From positions 124,001 through 188,000 of the forward strand of contig NZ_FXUB01000003.1 of assembly GCF_900182835.1 (NCBI RefSeq): a stretch of DNA of 64,000 bases, given 5' to 3'. This document shows positions 1 to 9,360 of the stretch, one piece after another (within the stretch, counting starts at the first letter, position 1; the number at the start of each line of letters is the position of its first letter). A program made the position numbers and the translations under genes. The DNA comes from Desulfurobacterium pacificum. Lineage in GTDB: Bacteria; Aquificota; Aquificia; Desulfurobacteriales; Desulfurobacteriaceae. The notes beneath the pieces were generated by a model. The model ran no database searches. It was given only the letters and a program-made list of their open reading frames with translations, and had not been told where the DNA came from.

Positions 1-374
1 GGGAGAGAGTAGCGAGTATGTACAACGAAGCTTTCAGAGAATATGAAGAGTTAATTCCTTATAGAGTTAAGTCAGATAGAATAAGTTCTTGGCACCTCTA
101 TCCTTTAAAGTTGAACCTTGAATCTCTTAAGATTAATAGGAATCAGTTTATTGAGGAATTAAAGAGGAGAGGAATCGGCACGAGTGTTCACTTTATACCT
201 CTTTATAGATTCTCTTATTACAAAAACATAGGGCATGGAGCAGTTGATTTTCCTAAGAGTGAGTGGGTTTTTGAGAGAGTTGTTTCCTTGCCGATTTTTC
301 CGGGGATGAGAAAAGAAGAAGTTGAATACATTATTGAAAATATTATTGACATTGTTGAAAAAAACAGAAGGTAA
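1..374 (+). CDS. DegT/DnrJ/EryC1-type sugar aminotransferase, C-terminal part
   Basis: The gene is cut by the left edge. The frame opens at base 3, and the first visible Met (base 18) is internal. The roughly 124 residues seen match the C-terminal small domain of PLP-dependent nucleotide-sugar aminotransferases: SSWHLYPLKL, then RRGIGTSVHFIPLYR, then the closing VSLPIFPGM block. The catalytic lysine lies outside the window. Such enzymes aminate a 4-keto sugar nucleotide, which is the product of the dehydratase encoded two genes downstream. The next gene starts 2 bases after this stop, so an operon is very likely. A PglE-like role is inference from the neighbours. Confidence 0.85.
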   Translation, partial: ERVASMYNEAFREYEELIPYRVKSDRISSWHLYPLKLNLESLKINRNQFIEELKRRGIGTSVHFIPLYRFSYYKNIGHGAVDFPKSEWVFERVVSLPIFPGMRKEEVEYIIENIIDIVEKNRR

Positions 375-376
375 AA

Positions 377-982
377 ATGCTCTATGAAAAGTATTTCAAG
401 AGAGCTTTTGATTTTATAGCTTCTTTGTGTGGTCTTATAATTCTTTTCCCAATGTTTATTGTAATTGCTGTTTTGATTAAAATTGAAGATGGTGGGAGAG
501 TGTTTTTTAGACAAACGAGGGTAGGACAAAACGGAAAGCTGTTTAAAATCTATAAGTTCCGAACGATGGTTGAGAACGCGGAAAAAATGGGGGCTCAGGT
601 AACAAAAGGGGATGATCCGAGGATTACTAAGATAGGTAAAATTTTGAGAAAGTATAAACTTGATGAATTTCCTCAACTTATAAATGTTGTAAAAGGAGAG
701 ATGAGTCTTGTTGGTCCCCGTCCGGAAGTTCCCAAATATGTGAAATTTTTTGAGGAGGATTATAAAGAAATTTTAAGAGTAAAACCAGGAATAACCGATT
801 ATGCTTCCTTAGAATATAAAGATGAGAATGAGCTTCTTAGAGGAGTTGATGATCCTGAAAGAGTGTATCTGGAAAAAATACTTCCTGAAAAGATAAAGTA
901 CTATAAGAGGTATCTAAAAGAAATCAGTTTTTTAACTGACTTGAAACTTATATTGAAAACAATAATGGAGATTTTTAAATGA
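377..982 (+). CDS. Small initiating sugar-1-phosphate transferase (PglC-like)
   Basis: A 201-residue bacterial sugar transferase that should move a phospho-sugar from a UDP-sugar onto undecaprenyl phosphate at the inner membrane. One N-terminal hydrophobic re-entrant segment (about residues 10-34) is followed by the family blocks FKIYKFRTM, the catalytic Asp-Glu pair in KLDEFPQL, and MSLVGPRPEVPKY. The length is that of the minimal PglC form (about 200 residues); WcaJ/WbaP forms carry four extra membrane helices, which are absent here. It lies between an aminotransferase fragment and a PglF/CapD-like dehydratase and overlaps the latter by 4 bases. It could start either a capsule or O-antigen unit, or a protein-glycan. 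The family call is firm; the pathway is inferred. Confidence 0.92.
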   Translation: MLYEKYFKRAFDFIASLCGLIILFPMFIVIAVLIKIEDGGRVFFRQTRVGQNGKLFKIYKFRTMVENAEKMGAQVTKGDDPRITKIGKILRKYKLDEFPQLINVVKGEMSLVGPRPEVPKYVKFFEEDYKEILRVKPGITDYASLEYKDENELLRGVDDPERVYLEKILPEKIKYYKRYLKEISFLTDLKLILKTIMEIFK

Positions 983-2853
983 AAGGTTTGCTCAGGCCGA
1001 CAAAAAGAAAACGTTTTTTGTTTTTCTTTGTCAGTGATATCTTTCTATTTACTTTTAGTTTCTATATAGCATTTTTGTTAAGATTTAACTTTTTAATTCC
1101 CAGTAGCTATTTAAAAATTTTCCCCTATTGGCTTGTTGTTATTTTATTCTTGAAGATTTCAACTTTTTGGTTCTTGGGAGTATATAGAGCCAATTGGCGA
1201 TTTATTGGGTTGAGCGAGTTTAGCCGAATAGTTATTGGACTTGGAGCGGATGCGATACTTATGCTTTTGATTGATATAATTTTCCAAAGACAAGTTCCTT
1301 TGTTTTCCATTCCTCTTAGTGTGATTTTAATTGATTTTTTTGTTTCCTTATCTTTTGTTTCTGTACTTAGAATTTCTAAAAGAGTTTACGTAGAGATTAT
1401 TAGAAAAGGTAAGAACTCCAAAAGAACTGTAGTTATAGGAGCTGGAAATACTGGTGAGAGGATTGTTAGAGAACTTAGAAGAAATAGTAATGCTGAGTTT
1501 AATCCTGTGTTTTTTGTAGATGATGACCCGAATAAAATCGGAACTTGTATTCATAATGTACCGGTTCTTGGAAAAATTGAGGATTTACCTGGACTTTTGA
1601 AAGAAAATAAAATAGAAGCTGCAATAATTACTATTCCATCACTTTCTCATAGAAAAGTAAGAAAAATTTTTGCTCTTCTTAATACTGCTGGAATAAAGGA
1701 AGTGAAAATTGTTCCAAGTATATCTAAGCTTCCCTCTCAAGTCATTAGTGTAAAGGATATAAAAGAAATTTCTATAGAGGATTTGTTATGTAGAGAACCT
1801 GTTAATGTGAATTACGATTCTCTTCAGGAGTTTTTAAAAGATAAAAAAGTTCTTGTGACTGGTGCAGGAGGTTCGATAGGTTCCGAAATAATCAGACAGC
1901 TTCTGAAATTTAATCCAGCTAAGATAATAGCTTTAGAAATTGATGAAACGGAGCTTCACAATTTGTCTTTAGAGATAGCTAACGAGACAAACGAAAAGGG
2001 GATTACATTCAGACCTATAGTCGCAGATGTAAGAGATAAAGAAAAGATTGAAAGAATATTTTCTGAGGAAAAGCCTGAAATTGTTTTTCATGCAGCTGCT
2101 TACAAGCACGTACCATTAATGGAATATTTTCCTGAAGAAGCTGTTAAAACAAATATTTTGGGAACTTATAACGTGGCACTTGCTGCTGTCAAAAACAATG
2201 TTGAGAAATTTGTAAATATATCTACAGATAAAGCTGTTAATCCGACAAGTATTATGGGGGCTACAAAAAGAATGTCTGAAATGATATGTAAAGCTTTAAA
2301 TGACATAGGGAAAACAAAATTTATATCCGTCAGATTTGGAAACGTCTTGGGTAGTAGAGGGAGTGTTGTTCCTATATTCTTAGATCAAATAAAAAAAGGG
2401 GGGCCTGTTACTGTAACTCATCCTGAGATGAGGAGATACTTTATGACCATACCGGAAGCTGTACTCTTGGTATTTCAAGCTGCAGCCATGGGGGATGGAG
2501 GGGAAGTTTTTGTGCTTGACATGGGGGAACCAGTAAGAATAGTAAAGCTTGCAGAAGAACTAATAAAATTACAAGGGCTTGAACCTTATAAGGATATAGA
2601 TATTGTATTTATAGGGTTAAGACCTGGAGAGAAACTTTTTGAAGAACTTCTTACAGCTGAAGAAGGAACTGAGCAGACATACCACGAGAAAATTTATATT
2701 GCGAGAGTAAAATCAAATATTCCAGTGAGACAAATTAATGAGATAGTTAATGAATTGATAGAACTATCAAAGAAACTTGATAGAGAAGGGATAAAGCAGT
2801 TACTTCGGAAATATGTTCCTTTTTATAAAAATCAAGATAACACAACTATGTAA
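979..2853 (+). CDS. Membrane nucleoside-diphosphate-sugar 4,6-dehydratase (CapD/PglF/WbpM family)
   Basis: A 624-residue enzyme expected to make UDP-4-keto-6-deoxy-GlcNAc or a related sugar. Four hydrophobic helices lie in about the first 135 residues. A first Rossmann domain follows (VVIGAGNTGERIV, about residue 151), then the catalytic SDR domain with VLVTGAGGSIGSEI (about residue 290). STDKAVNPTSIMGATKRM carries the active-site Thr-Asp-Lys and the Met-x3-Lys that replaces Tyr-x3-Lys in this family. The length matches full-size PglF/WbpM. The start ATG overlaps the stop of the sugar transferase (ATGA). With the upstream aminotransferase it can supply an amino-sugar for the transferase. Confidence 0.93.
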   Translation: MKGLLRPTKRKRFLFFFVSDIFLFTFSFYIAFLLRFNFLIPSSYLKIFPYWLVVILFLKISTFWFLGVYRANWRFIGLSEFSRIVIGLGADAILMLLIDIIFQRQVPLFSIPLSVILIDFFVSLSFVSVLRISKRVYVEIIRKGKNSKRTVVIGAGNTGERIVRELRRNSNAEFNPVFFVDDDPNKIGTCIHNVPVLGKIEDLPGLLKENKIEAAIITIPSLSHRKVRKIFALLNTAGIKEVKIVPSISKLPSQVISVKDIKEISIEDLLCREPVNVNYDSLQEFLKDKKVLVTGAGGSIGSEIIRQLLKFNPAKIIALEIDETELHNLSLEIANETNEKGITFRPIVADVRDKEKIERIFSEEKPEIVFHAAAYKHVPLMEYFPEEAVKTNILGTYNVALAAVKNNVEKFVNISTDKAVNPTSIMGATKRMSEMICKALNDIGKTKFISVRFGNVLGSRGSVVPIFLDQIKKGGPVTVTHPEMRRYFMTIPEAVLLVFQAAAMGDGGEVFVLDMGEPVRIVKLAEELIKLQGLEPYKDIDIVFIGLRPGEKLFEELLTAEEGTEQTYHEKIYIARVKSNIPVRQINEIVNELIELSKKLDREGIKQLLRKYVPFYKNQDNTTM

Positions 2854-2915
2854 GTTGAGAAAAAAAGCGGGTTAGATAGGAAGAAATTAGCAGAAAGTAG
2901 TGCAGTTTTGAGGGT

Positions 2916-2921
2916 TATAAT
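2916..2921 (+). promoter_or_regulatory. Possible -10 box upstream of the Uma2 gene
   Basis: A TATAAT hexamer lies 46 bases before the ATG at 2968, in the 114-base gap after the sugar operon. A second TATAAA lies 8 bases further on. I find no convincing -35 hexamer at 16-18 bases, so this is weak. Nothing else is evident in the gap apart from a strong ribosome site (AGGAGG) just before the ATG. Confidence 0.3.
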
Positions 2922-2967
2922 GTTATAAATTTCATAAGCAAGAGCGAAAAATTTTAGGAGGATTACA

Positions 2968-3591
2968 ATGCCAGCAGTTTTGGAAAAAACTGAAACTAAG
3001 AAGAGAAAGGAACGTACAAAAGTACCTGATTATCTTGTTTATGAAGTACTTGGAAATAAAAAGATTTATTACAAAGATTATCAAAAAGTTTTGTCTGGAG
3101 AGTTACCGCCGGAGGCTATTATGGGAAGTAGTGATTTGCAAGCATGGATAATTGACTTAATAATTAGACTTTTACATTTTAAGCTTAATTACAAAAAATT
3201 TAAGATTCTGTCTAACGAGGTCGGATATTTTTACACACCTCAAAAAAGAAGTGAATGGCTGAACCTTGATATAGCTGTTGTGAGTAGAGAAAAGTTAAGG
3301 CAGCCTTCAGGAACTTACCTTAAAGTTCCTCCTGAGGTTGTTGTAGAGGTGGATACCAAGGCAGATTTGGCTAAAATAGGAGATAACTACTACATAGAAA
3401 AAACAAAAAAACTTTTAGAAAGTGGTGTCAAAAAGGTTGTATGGATATTTACAGAGCAGAAGAAAATACAGATAGCTGAAGAAGGAAAGCCTTGGCTTAT
3501 CGTTGATTTTGATTATGAGTTTGAACTGATTGATGGGATTAAGTTGAATTTGGAAAACCTTATAAAGGAAGAAGAGGTTGAAACAAAGTGA
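2968..3591 (+). CDS. Uma2-family (DUF820) PD-(D/E)XK endonuclease-like protein
   Basis: A 207-residue member of the Uma2 family, widely spread nuclease-fold proteins whose cellular role is mostly unknown. Visible family marks are an Asp in the core strand of NLDIAVVSREK (about residue 91), PPEVVVEVDTKAD (about residues 121-133) supplying the Glu-x-Asp/Lys part, a following Tyr-x2-Lys helix and GVKKVVWIFTEQKK. The N-terminus is charged and Lys-rich. A strong AGGAGG site sits before the ATG. The stop overlaps the start of mazG, suggesting co-translation. Such genes usually occur in many copies in a genome and may be mobile. Confidence 0.85.
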   Translation: MPAVLEKTETKKRKERTKVPDYLVYEVLGNKKIYYKDYQKVLSGELPPEAIMGSSDLQAWIIDLIIRLLHFKLNYKKFKILSNEVGYFYTPQKRSEWLNLDIAVVSREKLRQPSGTYLKVPPEVVVEVDTKADLAKIGDNYYIEKTKKLLESGVKKVVWIFTEQKKIQIAEEGKPWLIVDFDYEFELIDGIKLNLENLIKEEEVETK

Positions 3592-4376
3592 TGAGAAAGA
3601 AATTTTCGTTTGATGACCTTGTTGAAATAATGAAAAAACTTCGTTCGCCTGATGGGTGCCCGTGGGATAGGGAACAAACGCACGAGAGTCTTGTACCTTA
3701 TCTGATTGAAGAAACTTATGAAGTAGTAGATGCAATAGCTAAAGGGAATTGGGAGAATCTAAAAGAGGAATTGGGTGATTTGCTTTTACAAGTTGTTTTT
3801 CACTCTCAGATAGCTTCTGAAAGAGGGAAGTTTACGATAGATGATGTGATTGATGGGATATGTGGAAAATTGATTTTTAGGCATCCTCACGTTTTTGGTG
3901 ATAGGAGCGATATAAAAACTTCAGAGGATGTCCTTGAGAAATGGGAGGAGTTTAAAGAAAAGGAAGGAAAAAAGAGAAAATCTTTACTTGATGGAATTCC
4001 TGAATCGTTGCCGGCACTTGATTACGCTTTAAAGTTGCAGAAGAGGGCTGCAAAAGTTGGTTTTGACTGGAAAGACTTTGAAGGTATTAAGGAAAAGCTT
4101 TTGGAGGAAATTAGAGAAATAGAGGAAAGTTATAGAAAAGAAGATAAAAGGAAAATTGAGGAAGAGGTTGGAGACCTGCTTTTTATGGTGGTTAATTTAG
4201 CGAGAAAGTTAAATGTTAATCCTGAGATGGCTTTGAGAAAAGCGAATAAGAAGTTCGTTGATAGATTTTCTTACATTGAAGAGAAGGCTAAGGAAAAAAG
4301 AGAATCTCTTAAAGAGATGTCTTTAGAGGAGATGGAAAAGCTCTGGCAGGAAGCAAAACAGAAAGAACAAAAATAA
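3591..4376 (+). CDS. mazG: Nucleoside triphosphate pyrophosphohydrolase MazG
   Basis: Hydrolyses NTPs to NMP and pyrophosphate, cleaning the nucleotide pool and possibly affecting ppGpp levels. It carries the classic opening LRSPDGCPWDREQTHESL and two tandem MazG units: EETYEVVDAI...EELGDLLLQVV in the first and EEIREIEESY...EEVGDLLFMVV in the second, giving the E-x2-E / E-x2-D metal-binding sets. The 261-residue length fits full-length two-domain MazG. GTG at 3588 is an equally possible start; it would add one Met and make a GTGA overlap with the Uma2 stop. Confidence 0.95.
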   Translation: MRKKFSFDDLVEIMKKLRSPDGCPWDREQTHESLVPYLIEETYEVVDAIAKGNWENLKEELGDLLLQVVFHSQIASERGKFTIDDVIDGICGKLIFRHPHVFGDRSDIKTSEDVLEKWEEFKEKEGKKRKSLLDGIPESLPALDYALKLQKRAAKVGFDWKDFEGIKEKLLEEIREIEESYRKEDKRKIEEEVGDLLFMVVNLARKLNVNPEMALRKANKKFVDRFSYIEEKAKEKRESLKEMSLEEMEKLWQEAKQKEQK

Positions 4377-4424
4377 AAAGAATGATAAACTTATAACTGC
4401 CAAATTGATTGTGAGAGGTGAATT

Positions 4425-4910
4425 ATGCCGCTTTTCAAGAAGGTTCTTTATCCTACCGATTTCTCTGAGCTTGCCGAAGTTTCAAAAAACTACGTTATCA
4501 AATTGAGAGAAGCTGGAGCAGAAGAAGTTGTTCTTTTACACGTAATTCATCCTTTAGAGTTTAGTTTGCCTCAGTTTGACGACCCATTTGCGTTAGACGT
4601 TGCTACCATATATGCTCACTTGCCGGAAATAGAAAAAGAGATAATCAAAAGGCACGAAGAGCTAATGAATGAAATAGAAAGTGAGTTAAGAGAGAAAGGT
4701 TTTAAAGTTGATAAAGTATTGGTTGTAGGAGACCCGAAAGAAGAAATAGTTAGGGTGGCAGAAGAAAAGAACGTTAACGTAATAGTTATAGGTTATCACG
4801 GTAAAGGTCTTCTTGAAAGGATTCTTGAAATGGGAAGTACTGCAAAAGCTGTTATAAGAAAGGCTAAATGTCCGGTGTTGGTAGTTAAGAAAGAGTTTAG
4901 AGAGGAGTAG
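4425..4910 (+). CDS. Universal stress protein (UspA family)
   Basis: A 161-residue single Usp domain. It opens with [14 protein letters not shown] and closes with the ATP-binding signature: [27 protein letters not shown] carries the G-x2-G-x9-G-S/T pattern, followed by CPVLVVKK. An ATP-binding form is therefore expected. It lies one base before mtnA, so the two are probably co-transcribed. The direct role is unknown; the family is linked to stress survival. Confidence 0.92.
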   Translation: MPLFKKVLYPTDFSELAEVSKNYVIKLREAGAEEVVLLHVIHPLEFSLPQFDDPFALDVATIYAHLPEIEKEIIKRHEELMNEIESELREKGFKVDKVLVVGDPKEEIVRVAEEKNVNVIVIGYHGKGLLERILEMGSTAKAVIRKAKCPVLVVKKEFREE

Positions 4911-4911
4911 G

Positions 4912-5970
4912 ATGGGCAGAATCAAAGATATAAGACCTTTAAAGTGGACAGAAGAGGTTCTTTTGCTTATTGACCAGAGAAAGTTGCCACTGCAAGAAGA
5001 ATGGGTAGAGTGTAAAAGTTATGAGGATGTGGCAAAAGCTATAGAGGATATGGTTGTAAGAGGTGCACCTGCTATAGGGGTTGTGGCTGCTTACGGAGTT
5101 GTTTTAGGTGCAAAAGAAGCAGCAAAATCTTCAGAGAACCTGATGGATTTTAAGGCAAGAGTGGAGCTGATAATAAACCGTCTTGCAGCGACGAGACCTA
5201 CTGCTGTTAACCTTTTCTGGGCTTTAAAAAGAATGAGAAGAATTTTGGAAGCTGGTGGAAATATAGAGGATGTTGTTGCAGCGCTGGAAACGGAAGCTAT
5301 AAACATAGAGAGACAAGACGTTGAAACGAACAAGAAAATAGGTTTCTTTGGAGCAGAACTACTTTCTTCTAAAGAAGTGATTCTAACGCACTGTAATACT
5401 GGAGCGTTAGCAACGGCTGGTTATGGAACAGCACTTGGAGTTATAAGAGCGGCAGTTGAGAATGGCAAAGATGTGACGGTTTACGTTGATGAAACGAGAC
5501 CTTATCTGCAGGGGGCGAGGTTAACGGCGTGGGAACTCCAGCAGGAAGGGATTCCTTATTACCTGATAACCGATAACATGGCTGGCTGGTTTATGTCCTT
5601 AGGAGAAATTACCTGCGTTATAGTTGGAGCTGATAGGATAGCAAGGAATGGCGATACTGCTAATAAAATAGGTACGTACTCTCTTTCTGTTTTGGCTAAA
5701 GAGCACGGAATACCTTTTTATATCGCTGCGCCTACTTCCACTTTTGACCTTTCAATATCTTCTGGTAAAGAGATTCCTATTGAAGAGCGTTCTGCAGATG
5801 AAGTGGTTTTCTGTCACTGTAAAGATTGCCGAATAGCTCCTTATGGAGCGAAGGTTAAAAATCCTGCTTTTGACGTTACTCCTCATGAAAATATTACAGG
5901 GATAATTACTGAAAAAGGAGTAATTCACTCACCTGATGAGAAGAAGATACTTGAGTTTTTCAGAGAATAG
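4912..5970 (+). CDS. mtnA: S-methyl-5-thioribose-1-phosphate isomerase
   Basis: Converts methylthioribose-1-phosphate to methylthioribulose-1-phosphate in methionine salvage. At 352 residues it fits the family. [14 protein letters not shown] forms the substrate pocket. [17 protein letters not shown] holds the catalytic Cys, and [19 protein letters not shown] holds the catalytic Asp. [12 protein letters not shown] is also typical. The 3' end overlaps gspK by 35 bases. No other methionine-salvage gene is in the window, so the enzyme may act in a short or alternative salvage route. Confidence 0.96.
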   Translation: MGRIKDIRPLKWTEEVLLLIDQRKLPLQEEWVECKSYEDVAKAIEDMVVRGAPAIGVVAAYGVVLGAKEAAKSSENLMDFKARVELIINRLAATRPTAVNLFWALKRMRRILEAGGNIEDVVAALETEAINIERQDVETNKKIGFFGAELLSSKEVILTHCNTGALATAGYGTALGVIRAAVENGKDVTVYVDETRPYLQGARLTAWELQQEGIPYYLITDNMAGWFMSLGEITCVIVGADRIARNGDTANKIGTYSLSVLAKEHGIPFYIAAPTSTFDLSISSGKEIPIEERSADEVVFCHCKDCRIAPYGAKVKNPAFDVTPHENITGIITEKGVIHSPDEKKILEFFRE

Positions 5971-6823
5971 GAGAGCGTTTGTTCTCTTTTTTGTTCTTAT
6001 GATGATTGGGGCTTTAGCCCCTATTTTATTTTCTGTATACGTTCTTTCTTCTAAAAATTACGATAAGGGGAATTATCTAAAAGATTACGTTACTGCTTAT
6101 CACGGCGCAGTTTCGGCTTTGAAAGTTGCCCTTTATTTTCTGAAACAGGATAACAACGGTTATGATGGTGAGGGAGATGATTGGTATAAACCCATTCTTT
6201 ACAACTATAAAGGTATTGCTGTTTCAGTTGTAATCAGAGATGAGTGCGGTAAAGTTAGCGTTAATGAGATAACGTCGCCGCTTTACTTTTCTATTGTTAA
6301 AAGGCTGTTTGAAGAACTGGAAATAGATGATTCGGTAGCAGATTCTATTAAAGATTGGGTAGATAAAGATTCTGTAGTTACAGGAGATGGAGCCGAGTCT
6401 TACTATTATCAATCTTTGGGGTACCTTCCTTCTAATTCTCCTATGAAGTCAATCTACGAACTTTATTACGTGAAGGGCATTGATAAGAAAATATTTGACA
6501 AACTTGCTGATTACCTTACCGTTTACGGTGATGGGAAGATAAATGTTAATTCTGCTTCAAAAGATGTTCTTATGGCTCTGTCAAACGATATGACGGAAAC
6601 CGCTGTTGATAGTATAATTGAAAGCCGCCCTATAACGAAGATTGAGAAGTTGAAGGAGCTTCCCGGCATAGACCAGGAGCTTTATTTTAAGATACGTCCT
6701 TTGATAACAAACGTTTGCAACTACTTCAAAATAGATGTGACGGCGTCTTACGGGGATGCTACTGCAGAGATAGTTGCTTTTGCTGATAGAGATAGAGTTT
6801 ACGAGTGGAAGGTGGTTCAATGA
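5936..6823 (+). CDS. gspK: Type II secretion minor pseudopilin GspK
   Basis: A 295-residue protein with a short charged N-terminus, then a hydrophobic segment after [19 protein letters not shown], as in prepilin-like proteins. The large soluble part contains [19 protein letters not shown], the helical domain GINVNSAS-like sequence ([15 protein letters not shown]) and [11 protein letters not shown] of GspK. GspK caps the pseudopilus tip. The chosen start lies inside mtnA; a TTG at 5951 is an alternative, and no clear ribosome site decides. It heads a gspK-L-M-N run with overlapping ends. Processing would need the prepilin peptidase encoded at 19488-20252. Confidence 0.85.
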   Translation: MRRRYLSFSENRRAFVLFFVLMMIGALAPILFSVYVLSSKNYDKGNYLKDYVTAYHGAVSALKVALYFLKQDNNGYDGEGDDWYKPILYNYKGIAVSVVIRDECGKVSVNEITSPLYFSIVKRLFEELEIDDSVADSIKDWVDKDSVVTGDGAESYYYQSLGYLPSNSPMKSIYELYYVKGIDKKIFDKLADYLTVYGDGKINVNSASKDVLMALSNDMTETAVDSIIESRPITKIEKLKELPGIDQELYFKIRPLITNVCNYFKIDVTASYGDATAEIVAFADRDRVYEWKVVQ

Positions 6824-8064
6824 TAGCTGTTGACGTTGGAAGTAAGTTGGTTAAGTGGTTTGATGGTAGCTCTTTTGGAACAGGAATCCCTGCTAACTTG
6901 AAAAATGCTGTAGTTGGAGTGTCTTCTAAAAACGTTTTTGTAAAGGAATCTTTTTACCCTGTGTGTAAATCTGCAGCTTTAAAGAAGTTGATAGTTAACG
7001 ATGTTTGTTCCGATATGTTAGTTTCTCCTGATGATATTTCGGTTGCTTTTTGTGTTGTAGAAAAGTTAAATAAGGGCTGTAGAGTTTTAGTGTTTGTAGA
7101 GAAGAAAGGAAGTTTAGAAGAGAAGAAGCTTACCGATAACTACAAAATCCTTACTCTTGACTTAATAGGTGGTATTAATGCTGCTCATCTTCTTTACGAA
7201 GGAGATGAGTTTTCTCTTTTAGATATTGGCGCTTCAAAAGTAGCAGTTGTGAACTTCCGTGATGGTAATGTTGTAAATATGGAAGTTTTCAGGGTGGGTT
7301 TTGATTTTTTGAAGAAAAACAATTCTTACTTAACGGATAGGGTATTTCCGTTGATTGAAAGTAAAAGCGTAATTCTATGTGGTGGTGGAGCGTTAGATGA
7401 GCAATTGGTGGGTTTGGTTTCCACTCGTTTTGATGTTGAGATACCTGAGATTTCTCCTTTTGGAAAGGAAACACCTTTGTATTTTAACGCTTACGGTTTG
7501 TTTCATATTAAAAAATCCCCCTGCCCCGCCTTCTTCTCCCAATCTTCCTTTTTCAAAAGCGACTTTTTAGAAAAGCATAAAAAAGAGATTATCTTTGCAG
7601 GAACGTCAACTGCAGCAGGCGTCCTTCTCCTCCTTCTGTCTCAGGGCGTTCAACTTTTAGCCTGCAAGGATTTTCTAAAGAGAGAAGAAACTATTTTAAA
7701 AAGCAAATTAGAGAAAATTTTGGGCGAAAAAGTTGTTGCGCCGGATATTCAGCTATCTCAGGCTATATCTAATCTGAAAGAAGAAAAGAAATTTTTTGCT
7801 GTTGATAAACCTTCTGTGCTTACTGTCTTGAAAAAAATTTCCGATTCCGTTGTTTCAGGGATAAAGGTTTACAGGGTGGAAGGAAGCGTTGATGCCGATT
7901 CTTTTACCGTTAAAGGATACGCAGATACGGAAAACTCGTTCACTTCTTTTGTGAACAACCTAAAAGAACGTTTTGAGAACGTTTCAAACGTTTCAACAAC
8001 TTCTACTTCAAATAATTCCTTAAAATTTACACTCACCGTGTCAGGAGTAAAACGTGAAACTTGA
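6820..8064 (+). CDS. gspL: Type II secretion GspL-like protein (actin-fold, inner membrane)
   Basis: 414 residues. The N-terminal half opens with [15 protein letters not shown], as in the actin-like cytoplasmic domain of GspL/PilM, and has FSLLDIGASKVAVV near residue 130. One membrane helix lies at about residues 255-277, followed by a periplasmic part with a predicted ferredoxin-like end. GspL links the secretion ATPase to the pseudopilus base. The ATG at 6820 overlaps the gspK stop (ATGA) and is preferred over upstream in-frame starts. Bases 7511-7530 carry one of the dispersed CCCC-tract repeats, read here as a Ser-Pro-Cys-Pro stretch just before the helix. Confidence 0.8.
   Translation: MIAVDVGSKLVKWFDGSSFGTGIPANLKNAVVGVSSKNVFVKESFYPVCKSAALKKLIVNDVCSDMLVSPDDISVAFCVVEKLNKGCRVLVFVEKKGSLEEKKLTDNYKILTLDLIGGINAAHLLYEGDEFSLLDIGASKVAVVNFRDGNVVNMEVFRVGFDFLKKNNSYLTDRVFPLIESKSVILCGGGALDEQLVGLVSTRFDVEIPEISPFGKETPLYFNAYGLFHIKKSPCPAFFSQSSFFKSDFLEKHKKEIIFAGTSTAAGVLLLLLSQGVQLLACKDFLKREETILKSKLEKILGEKVVAPDIQLSQAISNLKEEKKFFAVDKPSVLTVLKKISDSVVSGIKVYRVEGSVDADSFTVKGYADTENSFTSFVNNLKERFENVSNVSTTSTSNNSLKFTLTVSGVKRET
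7511..7530 (-). repeat. Dispersed G-tract/GATTTT repeat, copy inside gspL
   Basis: On the minus strand this reads GGCGGGGCAGGGGGATTTTT. It falls in the linker before the gspL membrane helix. G+T on the plus strand falls from about 65% in the 130 bases to its left to about 47% in 7541-7720 (hand counts). Confidence 0.6.
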
Positions 8065-8608
8065 TGGTTTGAAGTTCTGGTTGGATGAGTACCTTTCCAA
8101 TTTAGATGAACGTCAGCGTCTTTTGATTTTGATTGCTGTGCCTTTTGCGGCTGTGCTGCTACTTTTCTTTTTAATTGATTATCCTATCGTTTCGGCAAAG
8201 AGCAGCTGTGAGAACAAGCAGTTGGCTTTCAAGAGAAAGGTAGAAAAGGTAAAGAAGTCTATTTTGGAGTATGAGACGTTGAAGAATCTTCTCACGCCTG
8301 TTGAAATCAAGGCTAAAGCAGCTTCTCAGGTTGACCCTTCTGTTTTCCTGAAACGGAAGTTTGAAAAGTTAGGCGTTAAGGTGAAAAACGTGAAAGTTGC
8401 AGATTCAAACAGCTGGGATGGATTCAGTAAGCTTACGTTGACTGTTAGTTTTGCTGAATCTCCACTGAACAGCGTTGCGAGGGCAATTTTTGAAGCCGAA
8501 AACTCAAGGTATTACGTGAAGGATTCTTCAATAGAGATATCCGATGAGGACGGCAACGGTCTTGTATCCGGTAAAGTTTCATTTAACTTCTACAGGAGTA
8601 AGGAATGA
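8054..8608 (+). CDS. gspM: Type II secretion GspM-like protein
   Basis: 184 residues with a short cytoplasmic N-terminus, one membrane helix (about residues 23-43, ILIAVPFAAVLLLFFLIDYP) and a periplasmic part with coiled-coil character followed by an alpha/beta fold. This is the size and layout of GspM, the partner of GspL. Sequence identity in the family is always low, so the call rests on layout and position between gspL (11-base overlap) and gspN (4-base overlap). Confidence 0.72.
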   Translation: MKLDGLKFWLDEYLSNLDERQRLLILIAVPFAAVLLLFFLIDYPIVSAKSSCENKQLAFKRKVEKVKKSILEYETLKNLLTPVEIKAKAASQVDPSVFLKRKFEKLGVKVKNVKVADSNSWDGFSKLTLTVSFAESPLNSVARAIFEAENSRYYVKDSSIEISDEDGNGLVSGKVSFNFYRSKE

Positions 8609-9360
8609 AGAAGGTTCTTTATGCTCTCGTTTTTCTAATAGCCTTAGCTGTTTCGCTTTATTTGACCTTTCCTTTTGAAAGGTTTATCGGGAACTATCTC
8701 TGTGAAAAGGGCGTGGAATATGAAAAAGTTGAGTTTCATAGATTCCCTCCTGCTGTTGTTATAGAAAAGTTTAAACATCCATCTTTTCCGTTAATTGTTG
8801 ATAAACTTGAGCTTCAACCTGTGCTTTCTACTTTGCCAAAATCTCAAAAAGAGTTTCATGTCGTTGCACGTTTGTGTAATGGAAAGGTGGTTTCTGATTT
8901 AACCTATCCTTTAAAAGAGCTGACGTTTAAAGTTGACGGCATTAACCTGCGCTGTCTTCTAAAAACAGAATTTAAGAACGTTGCTGGTAAGCTTTACGGG
9001 AAAGGGAATTTATCTTTCGGTGATAACGGTAGCTCGCTTATTGGAGGAAGAGGAAGCTTTTACACTAATGACCTGAAAATATCGGGATTGAAATTTGGAA
9101 TTTTTACGCTTCCTGACGTTAAAGTGGGGAAGGCAAAACTTGATTACGTTGTAAAGAGCAAGAACTACGTTGAATTGAAAGGAACTGCAGTAGGTAAGGT
9201 TGACGTTAAAGCTAACGGATTTATGCGTGTTAACCTGAAAGATTTCGGTAGAACGTATTTAAGTTTAAACGCAAGGGTGGTGCTAAAAGAAGGTCCTTTC
9301 AAAAACAAGCCATTTAAATTCAGGATTGCCGGATATTTATCTAACCTGAGTGTAAGATGA
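8605..9360 (+). CDS. gspN: Type II secretion GspN-like periplasmic protein
   Basis: 251 residues with an N-terminal signal anchor (about residues 4-20) followed by a beta-rich region with repeated strand patterns. It opens with FPFERFIGNYLCEKGVEYEKVEF, which fits the long GspN/AsmA-like family seen at the end of gspK-L-M operons in non-proteobacterial type II systems. The exact role of GspN is unclear even where it is studied. The start overlaps the gspM stop, and the end overlaps ruvA by 4 bases. Confidence 0.65.
   Translation: MKKVLYALVFLIALAVSLYLTFPFERFIGNYLCEKGVEYEKVEFHRFPPAVVIEKFKHPSFPLIVDKLELQPVLSTLPKSQKEFHVVARLCNGKVVSDLTYPLKELTFKVDGINLRCLLKTEFKNVAGKLYGKGNLSFGDNGSSLIGGRGSFYTNDLKISGLKFGIFTLPDVKVGKAKLDYVVKSKNYVELKGTAVGKVDVKANGFMRVNLKDFGRTYLSLNARVVLKEGPFKNKPFKFRIAGYLSNLSVR

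Noticed and set aside
218-676. 152-residue minus-strand open frame at the left end
   Set aside because: Lies opposite the aminotransferase and sugar transferase, with no recognisable domain.
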